From Proteobacteria bacterium HN_bin10 (GTDB lineage: Bacteria; Pseudomonadota; Alphaproteobacteria; Caulobacterales; Aquidulcibacteraceae), in the NCBI GenBank assembly GCA_002083515.1, contig LWDN01000097.1, positions 11,343 to 62,573 of the forward strand: a DNA stretch of 51,231 nt, read 5' to 3'. Below the pieces are notes generated by a model. That model ran no database searches and was not told the DNA's origin. It saw only the letters and a list, made by a program, of their open reading frames with translations. Shown here one piece after another: positions 26,650-33,709 of this stretch (positions are counted from its first letter, which is position 1; every line of letters begins with the position of its first letter). Made by a program: the position numbers and the translations under genes.

Positions 26650-27651
26650 ATGATCGACCCCCGTTTCTATAAGGCGCTCGGACCGGTTAAGGTCCGAGCG
26701 CTTGCGCCTTCGGCGGATGTCGGCGGCGATGCGGATCGCGAGATAACGGGCGCCGCGCCCGCACAGCGCGCCGGCCCCGAGGATCTTTGCTATTACGAGG
26801 GACGGAAGGGCGTTGCGCTGGAAAGCGCCCCTGGCGCATGCATAATCGCTCCTGCGTTGGCGCACCTGGCGCCGAACGCAGGGGCGTTAATCCTCTCGGA
26901 TCGTCCGCGCTCGCTGTTTGCGCGGATCGTGCCTTTGGTCGTTTGTCCGCGGGACTTCACCGCCGCGGTCGCAATCGATCCGTCAGCCAAATTGGAAGAA
27001 GGTGCGCGCGTGTGGGCTGGCGCCGTGATCGGTCCTGACGCTCAAATTGGCGCGGGCGCCGTGATCGGCCCGAATGCGGTGATCGGCCCGGGCGTGACGA
27101 TCGGACGGCGCACACGCATCGGCGCAGGCGCCTCGATTTCCTTCGCGCTGATTGGCGATGACGTGAACATCCTTGCAGGCGTCGTGATCGGCGAACAGGG
27201 GTTCGGCGTTGCCGGCGACGCCTCCGGACCGGTTGACGTGCCTCACCTTGGCCGGGTCGTGATCCAGGATCGCGTAACAATAGGCGCCAATTCTTGCGTC
27301 GATCGCGGCGTCTTTGACGACACCGTCATCGGCGAGGCGGCCAAGATCGATAATCTCTGCCATATCGCCCACAATTGCATCATCGGGCGCGGGGCCCTGA
27401 TCGCCGCGTTCGGCGGGATATCGGGGTCCACCATCATCGGCGACGGCGTCACTCTGGGTGGACGGGTCGGTGTGGCCGACCACCGCAACATCGGGGCTGG
27501 GGCCACTCTTGCGGGGGCCGCTGCGGTGTTCCAAGACGTGCCGCCAGGCGAGGTCTGGAGCGGATATCCGGCCAAACCGCTAAGGAAATGGCTGCGCGAG
27601 GCCGCGTGGCTGAGCCGCAGAGCCGCAGGGGCGCGCGATGAAGGCAAATGA
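26650..27651 (+). CDS. lpxD: UDP-3-O-(3-hydroxyacyl)glucosamine N-acyltransferase
   Basis: LpxD adds the second hydroxyacyl chain in lipid A synthesis. The 333-aa protein has an N-terminal uridine-binding domain (about residues 1-100), then a left-handed beta-helix with many hexapeptide repeats (VIGPDAQIGAGAVIGPNAVI), the catalytic His in IDNLCHIAHNC, and a short C-terminal helix (GYPAKPLRKW). It overlaps fabZ by 14 nt. No clear ribosome binding site is visible, so it may be translated by coupling within the bamA-skp-lpx transcript. Confidence 0.96.
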   Translation: MIDPRFYKALGPVKVRALAPSADVGGDADREITGAAPAQRAGPEDLCYYEGRKGVALESAPGACIIAPALAHLAPNAGALILSDRPRSLFARIVPLVVCPRDFTAAVAIDPSAKLEEGARVWAGAVIGPDAQIGAGAVIGPNAVIGPGVTIGRRTRIGAGASISFALIGDDVNILAGVVIGEQGFGVAGDASGPVDVPHLGRVVIQDRVTIGANSCVDRGVFDDTVIGEAAKIDNLCHIAHNCIIGRGALIAAFGGISGSTIIGDGVTLGGRVGVADHRNIGAGATLAGAAAVFQDVPPGEVWSGYPAKPLRKWLREAAWLSRRAAGARDEGK

Positions 27652-28132
27652 TCTGACCGAGCAGCAGAAGACGACTGACGATGTGATCGAGATCGGCGAG
27701 ATCTTGCGCCGGCTCCCGCACCGCTACCCGTTGCTCTTGATCGACCGCGCCATCGACTATGTTCCGAACAAATCGATCCGCGGCATCAAGTGCGTGACCA
27801 TCAACGAACCGTTCTTTCCTGGGCACTTTCCGGGCGCGCCGGTGATGCCGGGCGTGCTCCAGATCGAAGCCTTGGCGCAAACCGGCGCAGTGCTGATGTC
27901 GAAGACGCTCAACGCCGATATCACCAAGCACCTCATTCTGTTCATGTCGGTCGAGAATGCCCGCTTTAAGCGCCCTGTCATGCCGGGCGATACGATGGAA
28001 ATGTTCGTCGAGGTGCTCTTCCAGCGCCGCAACATCTTCAAATTCCGCGGTCGCGTGGAGGTGCGCGGCGAGCTCGCCACCGAGTGCGAGTTCGCCGCGA
28101 TGAAGGCTGACCGCCCGCAGGACCCGGTATGA
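27638..28132 (+). CDS. fabZ: 3-hydroxyacyl-[acyl-carrier-protein] dehydratase
   Basis: FabZ removes water from 3-hydroxyacyl-ACP in fatty acid elongation and so competes with LpxA and LpxD for the same substrate pool. The 164-aa hot-dog protein has LPHRYPLLLIDRAI, the active-site FPGHFPGAPVMPGVLQIEA with catalytic His and Glu, and VENARFKRPVMPGD. A charged N-terminal extension of about 20 residues precedes the core. It overlaps lpxD by 14 nt and lpxA by 4 nt. Confidence 0.96.
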   Translation: MKANDLTEQQKTTDDVIEIGEILRRLPHRYPLLLIDRAIDYVPNKSIRGIKCVTINEPFFPGHFPGAPVMPGVLQIEALAQTGAVLMSKTLNADITKHLILFMSVENARFKRPVMPGDTMEMFVEVLFQRRNIFKFRGRVEVRGELATECEFAAMKADRPQDPV

Positions 28133-28920
28133 GCGCCAAGATTCACCCCACGGCTGTCGTGCATGACAGCGTCGAACTCGGGCCTGATGTCGAGATCGGA
28201 CCGGGTTGCGTCATCGGGCCGAACGTGAAGATCGGCGCGGGCAGCAGGTTGATCGCGCACGTGTTCATCGAGCAGCACACCGAATTGGGCTCGAACAACA
28301 CGGTGTTTCCGTTCGTCGGCCTCGGCGGGGCGCCGCAAGATCTCTCTTACAAGGGCGAGCCTACCGAACTCGTCATCGGCGACAACAACGTCATCCGCGA
28401 ACACGCGACCCTGCATCGCGGCACGGTGCGCGGCCGCGGCGTCACCCGCGTCGGCAACGATTGTCTGATCATGGGCAATTGCCACGTGGCCCACGACTGC
28501 ATCGTCGGCAACAACGTCATCATGGCGCAGACGGCCACCATCGGCGGCCACGTCCAGGTGGGAGACTTTGCCTTTCTGGGCGGGCTCTCGGGCGTGCACC
28601 AGCATGGCCGCGTTGGGCGTTATTCCTTCGTCGGGGCCTCGGCCTTGATGACAACCGATCTCATCCCGTTCGGCTCCGCCATCGGCAACCACGCGCACCT
28701 GGGCGGCCTCAATGTCGTCGGCCTGAAGCGGCGCGGCTTCACGCGCGAGCAAATCCACGATCTCCGCGCCGCCTATCGTTTGCTCTTCGCAGAAGAAGGG
28801 ACTTTCCAGGAGCGGGTCGAGGATTGCGTCGAAGCCTATGGCGCCAATCCACACGTGATGGAGATCGTCGATTTCATCCGCGCCGATGCGGCGCGTTCCT
28901 TGTGCATGCCGCGGGACTGA
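28129..28920 (+). CDS. lpxA: UDP-N-acetylglucosamine O-acyltransferase
   Basis: LpxA makes the first acyl transfer in lipid A synthesis. The 263-aa protein is a beta-helix of hexapeptide repeats starting IHPTAVVHDSVELGPDVEI, with the catalytic His in CHVAHDCIVGN and the GGLSGVHQHGRVGRYSFVGA segment typical of LpxA, followed by the C-terminal helical domain (LRAAYRLLFAEEGTF). The length equals the family norm of about 262. The start overlaps the fabZ stop (ATGA). lpxI follows after one base. Confidence 0.97.
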   Translation: MSAKIHPTAVVHDSVELGPDVEIGPGCVIGPNVKIGAGSRLIAHVFIEQHTELGSNNTVFPFVGLGGAPQDLSYKGEPTELVIGDNNVIREHATLHRGTVRGRGVTRVGNDCLIMGNCHVAHDCIVGNNVIMAQTATIGGHVQVGDFAFLGGLSGVHQHGRVGRYSFVGASALMTTDLIPFGSAIGNHAHLGGLNVVGLKRRGFTREQIHDLRAAYRLLFAEEGTFQERVEDCVEAYGANPHVMEIVDFIRADAARSLCMPRD

Positions 28921-28921
28921 G

Positions 28922-29779
28922 ATGAGCGGCTGGCGCAAGCTAGGAATCATCGCCGGCGGCGGCGATCTACCTGTCGTACTGGCCGAACACCTGGCGGCGA
29001 CCCAGCGGCAATATTTCGTCGCGCGCATCAAGCCGATGGCCGATCTTGCGCTCGAGCGCCACCCGGGCGTCAGCTTGGGCCTGGGGGCCATGGGCGGACG
29101 CATGGACGCCATGCGCGAGGCCGGCTGCGACGCGGTGGTGCTGATCGGGCAAGTCGCGCGCCCCGATTTGAAGACGCTGGAGTTGGACGATGTCGCGCGC
29201 GCGATGCTGCCGGCGCTGATCGCAGCGATGCCGCAGGGCGACGATGCCCTGTTGCGCGCCGTCTTGGCGGAACATGAGCGGGCGGGCTTTCGGGTGCTCG
29301 GCGTCGATCAGGTGATGCAGGATTTGCTGGCGCCGGCGGGAACGCTGGGCGCTGTCGCGCCGAGCGCCGCGCAGATGCGCGACATGGCCAAGGCGGCCAA
29401 GGTCGCGGCGATGAGCGGCGCTTTCGACATCGGCCAGGGCGTCGTCGTCTGCGACGGTTTGGTACTGGCGGTGGAAGCGCAAGAAGGAACCGACGCCATG
29501 CTCCGGCGCGTCGCCGAGCTGCCGACGACCATCCGCGGTGCGGCGCAGGCGCGGCGCGGCGTGCTGGTCAAGCGGCCGAAACCGATCCAGGAGCGCCGCA
29601 TCGATCTGCCGACCATTGGCGTACGCACCATTGAGGGCGCAGCCGTGGCCGGCCTCGCCGGTGTCGCGGTCGAGGCGCGCGGGGCCCTGATGGTGCGGCG
29701 CGACGAGATCGTCGCGAGCGCGAACCGCGCTGGCGTGTTTGTCTATGGCTTCACACCGCAAGAGTTGGGCGAACCTTGA
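28922..29779 (+). CDS. lpxI: UDP-2,3-diacylglucosamine diphosphatase LpxI
   Basis: LpxI hydrolyses UDP-2,3-diacylglucosamine to lipid X, replacing the unrelated LpxH; it was first shown for Caulobacter crescentus. The 285-aa protein (formerly DUF1009) starts LGIIAGGGDLPVVLAEH and has MGGRMDAMREAGCDAVVLIGQVARP, a SGAFDIGQGVVV segment and a C-terminal domain with KRPKPIQERRIDLPTIGVRT. The start at 28922 lies one base after the lpxA stop; an earlier in-frame ATG (28886) would add residues that are only read-through of lpxA. Its stop overlaps lpxB. Confidence 0.95.
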   Translation: MSGWRKLGIIAGGGDLPVVLAEHLAATQRQYFVARIKPMADLALERHPGVSLGLGAMGGRMDAMREAGCDAVVLIGQVARPDLKTLELDDVARAMLPALIAAMPQGDDALLRAVLAEHERAGFRVLGVDQVMQDLLAPAGTLGAVAPSAAQMRDMAKAAKVAAMSGAFDIGQGVVVCDGLVLAVEAQEGTDAMLRRVAELPTTIRGAAQARRGVLVKRPKPIQERRIDLPTIGVRTIEGAAVAGLAGVAVEARGALMVRRDEIVASANRAGVFVYGFTPQELGEP

Positions 29780-30912
29780 GCGGTCGTGTCTTTCTTGTTG
29801 CCGCGGAATCTTCGGGCGACGCCCTAGGCGCGGACTTGGCGCGCGCGCTCAAGGAGCGTGACGCGACGCTTGAGTTACATGGCGTCGGCGGTCCGCTGAT
29901 GGCGGCTGAGGGTATCGCCAGCCAGGCCGACATCAGCGGCTTGGCGATCCTCGGTTTCGTCGATGGACTGCTGGCTTATGCGCGCGTCAAGCGCGCGGTC
30001 GCGGCCACGGTGGACGCCATTCTGAGGGCGAAACCGGACGTGGTGGTGCTGATCGATTCTTGGGGCTTCACGCTACGGGTCGCCCAGGGTGTCCGCGCCG
30101 CCGCGCCCGAGATCAAACTGGTCAAGTACATCGGCCCGCAAGTGTGGGCGACGCGGCCCGGGCGCGCCAAGACCTTGGCCGCCGCCGTCGACCATCTGAT
30201 CTGCATTCACGACTTTGAGGTCCCGTTCTACGCGCCCTACGGTTTGGCTTGCACCGTCTGCGGTCATCCCGCGCTCGGCCGCTACAAGCCCGGCGATGGC
30301 GCCGCTTTGCGCGCCCGACAGGGGTTCAAGGCGAAAGAGAAGATTATTCTCGTGCTGCCGGGCAGCCGCAGCGCCGAGATCCGGCGCATCGGGCCGACGC
30401 TGTGGCAAGCGGCCGAATTGCTGGATCGCGATCGCGACGTCCGCATCGTCACTGTCGCGGCCAATAGCGTGCGCCAGCAGGTGACGGCGCAAGTGCCGGC
30501 GGCGGTGCGTATTCTGGGCGAGGATGAAAAGGAGGACGCCTTCGCTGCGGCGACCGTGGCGCTTGCGGCCTCTGGCACGGTGACGACGGAAGTGGCGCTG
30601 CAGGGCACGCCGGTCGTGGTTGGCTACAAGCTCGGCTGGATCACCTGGGCGCTGGCGCGAGTGTTCCTGTTCAAATCCAAATACGCCACGCTCATGAATG
30701 TGGCGGCGGACGCCGAGGTCGCGCCTGAATTCATCCAGACGCGCTGCACCGCGGAGAACATCGCCGGCGCCGCCGCGCCTCTGCTCGACAGCGAAGATTT
30801 GCGCGAAGAACAAGTGCGCCGCCAGGACGAGGCGTTGGAGAAGATGGGCCGCGGTGGAACGCCTGCCGCGGACATCGCCGCCGATACGGTGCTGAAATTT
30901 TTCCCCGGCTGA
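29776..30912 (+). CDS. lpxB: Lipid-A-disaccharide synthase
   Basis: LpxB joins lipid X and UDP-diacylglucosamine to the tetra-acyl disaccharide at the inner membrane. The 378-aa GT-B glycosyltransferase starts FLVAAESSGDALGADLARAL and contains VLIDSWGFTLRVAQ, KYIGPQVWATRPGRA, LPGSRSAEIRR and ALAASGTVTTEVALQGTP, all typical. The start is TTG, overlapping the lpxI stop (TTGA) exactly like rnj behind coaX. It ends the plus-strand run, and its stop codon is inside a hairpin shared with gltA. Confidence 0.96.
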   Translation: MSGRVFLVAAESSGDALGADLARALKERDATLELHGVGGPLMAAEGIASQADISGLAILGFVDGLLAYARVKRAVAATVDAILRAKPDVVVLIDSWGFTLRVAQGVRAAAPEIKLVKYIGPQVWATRPGRAKTLAAAVDHLICIHDFEVPFYAPYGLACTVCGHPALGRYKPGDGAALRARQGFKAKEKIILVLPGSRSAEIRRIGPTLWQAAELLDRDRDVRIVTVAANSVRQQVTAQVPAAVRILGEDEKEDAFAAATVALAASGTVTTEVALQGTPVVVGYKLGWITWALARVFLFKSKYATLMNVAADAEVAPEFIQTRCTAENIAGAAAPLLDSEDLREEQVRRQDEALEKMGRGGTPAADIAADTVLKFFPG

Positions 30913-30925
30913 GTCCGCCTCAGCC
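30907..30925. terminator. Bidirectional hairpin between convergent lpxB and gltA
   Basis: GGCTGAG (30907-30913), TCCGC loop and CTCAGCC (30919-30925) form a perfect 7-bp stem that contains both stop codons, TGA of lpxB on the plus strand and TGA of gltA on the minus strand. There is no T-run, so it may act as a transcript-end stabiliser rather than a classic terminator. Confidence 0.55.
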
Positions 30926-32227
30926 GCGCTTGTCGCGCGCGACGTAGTCGCGCTTCGGTGCGCCGGTATAAACTTGACGCGGACGGCCGATCTTTTGGCT
31001 GTCGTCCTCCATCATCTCGGTCCATTGCGCGATCCAGCCGACGGTGCGCGCCACCGCGAACAGCACCGTGAACATCGAGGTCGGGAAGCCCATCGCGCGC
31101 AGCGTGATCCCGGAATAGAAATCGATGTTCGGGTAGAGCTTGCGCTGCACGAAATATTCGTCGTTGAGCGCGATCTTTTCGAGTTCGATCGCCACCTTCA
31201 GGATCGGATTGTCGAGCCCGCCGGTTTCCTTCAGCACGGCGTGACAAAGTTTCTGCATCGCCTTGGCGCGCGGATCGTAGTTTTTGTAGACGCGATGGCC
31301 GAAACCCATCAGGCGCACGTCGTCGTTGGGGTCCTTCACCCGCTTGATGAAGTCGGGGATGTTCTCGGGCTTGCCGATTTGTTCGAGCATGTTGAGCGCC
31401 GCTTCGTTGGCGCCGCCATGGGCCGGGCCCCACAAGCACGCGATGCCCGAGGAAATGCACGCGAACGGATTGGCGCCGGAGGACCCGGCGAGGCGAACGG
31501 TCGAGGTCGACGCGTTCTGTTCGTGATCGGCGTGGAGGATGAAAAACACATCCATCGCCCGCGCCAGCACCGGGTTGATCTTGTAGTCCTCAGCCGGCAC
31601 CGCAAAGCACATGCGCAGGAAATTCGACGCATAGTCGAGTTCGTTGCGCGGGCTGACGAAGGGTTGCCCGATCGAATACTTGAAGGCGCGGGCCGCGATC
31701 GTCGGCATTTTCGCAATCAGGCGATGGCTCGCCACCACGCGTTGCGTCTGATCGTTGATGTCGGTGGAGTCGTGATAGAACGCCGCCAGTGCGCCAACGG
31801 TGCCGACCATGATCGCCATCGGATGCGCATCGCGGCGGAATCCTTCGAAGAAGCGGTCGAACTGCGCATGCAGCATGGTGTGATAGGTGATGTCGCGCTC
31901 GAAGCGCTTGAACTCCGCCTCGCTCGGCAATTCGCCGTTGGCGAGCAGGTAGCAGACCTCGAGGAATGTTGATTGCTCGGCCAATTGGTCGATGGGATAG
32001 CCGCGATAGAGCAGCACGCCTTCGTCGCCGTCGATATAGGTGATCTGGCTCTCGCACGAGGCGGTCGAGGTGAAGCCCGGATCGAAAGTGAAGACGCCGC
32101 CCTGGCTATAGACCTTGCGGATGTCGACCACGTCGGGGCCGACACTGCCGCCGAACACCGGCAACTCCAATTGCTTGTTGTTGACGATGAGCGTCGCCGG
32201 GGCTTTTTTCGTGAGCTTGCTGTCCAT
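30920..32227 (-). CDS. gltA: Citrate synthase
   Basis: GltA condenses acetyl-CoA and oxaloacetate, opening the TCA cycle. The 435-aa protein is the hexameric type II form with the N-terminal beta region (VDIRKVYSQGGVFTFDPGF, YIDGDEGVLLYRGYPIDQLAE) and the active-site stretches CLWGPAHGGANEAAL and MGFGHRVYKNYDPRAK. It is convergent to lpxB with 7 nt between stop codons and starts 12 nt behind gltX, so the two minus-strand genes form an operon, an arrangement I recall from related genomes. Confidence 0.97.
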   Translation of the reverse strand: MDSKLTKKAPATLIVNNKQLELPVFGGSVGPDVVDIRKVYSQGGVFTFDPGFTSTASCESQITYIDGDEGVLLYRGYPIDQLAEQSTFLEVCYLLANGELPSEAEFKRFERDITYHTMLHAQFDRFFEGFRRDAHPMAIMVGTVGALAAFYHDSTDINDQTQRVVASHRLIAKMPTIAARAFKYSIGQPFVSPRNELDYASNFLRMCFAVPAEDYKINPVLARAMDVFFILHADHEQNASTSTVRLAGSSGANPFACISSGIACLWGPAHGGANEAALNMLEQIGKPENIPDFIKRVKDPNDDVRLMGFGHRVYKNYDPRAKAMQKLCHAVLKETGGLDNPILKVAIELEKIALNDEYFVQRKLYPNIDFYSGITLRAMGFPTSMFTVLFAVARTVGWIAQWTEMMEDDSQKIGRPRQVYTGAPKRDYVARDKRG

Positions 32228-32239
32228 CGCCGAACGTCC

Positions 32240-33709
32240 TCAAACCTGATCCGCGATTCGCGCCAACGCTTCTTCGCGGCCTAACAATTCCAACGTCTGT
32301 CCGAGGTCTGGAGAGGGCGCTCCACCGGTGAGCGCCGCCCGCAGACCCGGGCCGATCTGTCCCAATCCAACACCCTCGCCGGTAGCGAAAGCCTTAAGCG
32401 TCTCGCTAAGTGCGATATGGTCCCACGCGGGCGCCTTTTCGAGAGCGTCGCGAAGACGGCGCAAGCGTTGGCGGAACTCGTCCTTCATCAAGGATTTGGC
32501 TTTGTCGTCAAGCACAAGCGGTCGTTTCGCCAGCAGGAAGCGCGCCTGTTCGGCAAGCTCCGGAACGGTCTTTGCCCGCGTTTTCAGCACTGGCATGGCG
32601 CGCGCCAATGCAGCACTGGATTCCATGCTCAACGGCGCGCCATCGCGCAGGGCGATGTGCTGTTCGGCGAGGCGTGACAATCGGGCATCATCCGCGCGCG
32701 AAATGAAGTGGGCGTTGACCGAGTCCAACTTTTTGAAGTCGAGGCGTGAGGGGGCCTTGCCGATTTGGCCGATTTCAAACTGCGAAACGGCCTCTTCCTT
32801 GGTCAGAATGTCGTCGTGGCCGGGGCTCCAGCCCAGCCGCATCAGGTAGGCGTTCATCGCCTCCGGCAAATAACCCATGTCGCGCCATTCATGCACGGCT
32901 TGGGCGCCGTGGCGCTTCGATAGTTTCTTGCCGTCTTCGCCGTAAATGAGCGGCACGTGGGCGAACTTTGGCGGCGTCCAGCCCATGGCTTGGAAGATCG
33001 GAATTTGCCGCGCTGCGTTGGTGAGGTGGTCGTCGCCGCGGATCACGTGGGTCACGCCCATGTCGTGATCGTCGACGACAACGGAGAGCATGTAAGTCGG
33101 ATTGCCGTCGGCGCGCAGCAGCACAAGATCGTCGATGTCGCGCGCTTTGATCCGCACCTCGCCCTGGATCAGATCGGCGTTGAGCACGTCGCCATCGTCC
33201 GGCGCGCGCAGGCGCACAGTGAATGGCGCATCCGGCGACGGCGGCCTCCCTCCATCTCTATATGGCGAACGAAAGGCTTCAAGGTTGTCGGCAGCTCGCA
33301 AGTAGATTGCGAGTCGCTCGGCGTCGCTCGCCCCGCGCTCGCTCGCCTTCTGCAACTCGGCGCGGGCCGCCTCACCCTTCGCCCGCCGAACCTCCAGCTC
33401 CTTAGGCGTGACGTAACACCGAAATGCAGTTCCGCGCGCGATCATCGCCTCCGCCGCTTCGCGGTGGCGGTCGGCGCGGGCGAATTGGTACGTGATGTCG
33501 CCATCATGCTGCAGATCAAGCCAGCTCAGGCCGTCGATGATGGCGGCAATGGCCTCCGGCGTGGAGCGGGCGCGGTCTGTGTCTTCGATGCGGAGCAAAT
33601 ATTTGCCGCCCATGCGCCGCGCGAACAGCCAATTGAACAACGCGGTTCGCGCGCCGCCAATATGGAGGTAGCCTGTCGGCGAAGGGGCGAAGCGGGTGAC
33701 GACGCTCAT
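32240..33709 (-). CDS. gltX: Glutamyl-tRNA synthetase with in-frame insertion
   Basis: A class I synthetase that charges tRNA-Glu. The 489-aa protein begins VTRFAPSPTGYLHIGGART (HIGH motif) and carries KKLSKRHG as its KMSKS loop; the DNA start is ATG at 33709, not the more upstream in-frame ATG at 33751. Between TPKELEVRR (about residue 101) and APFTVRL (about 161) it is some 29 residues longer than the family norm. The extra part (about residues 118-148) is encoded by DNA with rare AGA and AGG codons nearby and a perfect CTCGCAA/TTGCGAG palindrome. No frameshift is seen, so the protein is probably functional. Confidence 0.95.
   Translation of the reverse strand: MSVVTRFAPSPTGYLHIGGARTALFNWLFARRMGGKYLLRIEDTDRARSTPEAIAAIIDGLSWLDLQHDGDITYQFARADRHREAAEAMIARGTAFRCYVTPKELEVRRAKGEAARAELQKASERGASDAERLAIYLRAADNLEAFRSPYRDGGRPPSPDAPFTVRLRAPDDGDVLNADLIQGEVRIKARDIDDLVLLRADGNPTYMLSVVVDDHDMGVTHVIRGDDHLTNAARQIPIFQAMGWTPPKFAHVPLIYGEDGKKLSKRHGAQAVHEWRDMGYLPEAMNAYLMRLGWSPGHDDILTKEEAVSQFEIGQIGKAPSRLDFKKLDSVNAHFISRADDARLSRLAEQHIALRDGAPLSMESSAALARAMPVLKTRAKTVPELAEQARFLLAKRPLVLDDKAKSLMKDEFRQRLRRLRDALEKAPAWDHIALSETLKAFATGEGVGLGQIGPGLRAALTGGAPSPDLGQTLELLGREEALARIADQV
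33265..33360 (-). repeat. Putative palindromic insertion inside gltX
   Basis: This approximate interval encodes the extra 29 or so residues of GltX. It contains CTCGCAA (33295-33301), GTAGA loop and TTGCGAG (33307-33313), a perfect 7-bp stem, and it is followed on the coding strand by the less GC-rich CCATATAGAGATGG stretch with AGA and AGG arginine codons. In-frame palindromic insertions of this kind are known from Rickettsia; identity with any described family is not established. Boundaries are estimated from protein length only. Confidence 0.5.

Noticed and set aside
30974..31972. Plus-strand frame of 332 codons antisense to gltA
   Set aside because: Citrate synthase on the minus strand is complete; the antisense product has no family features.
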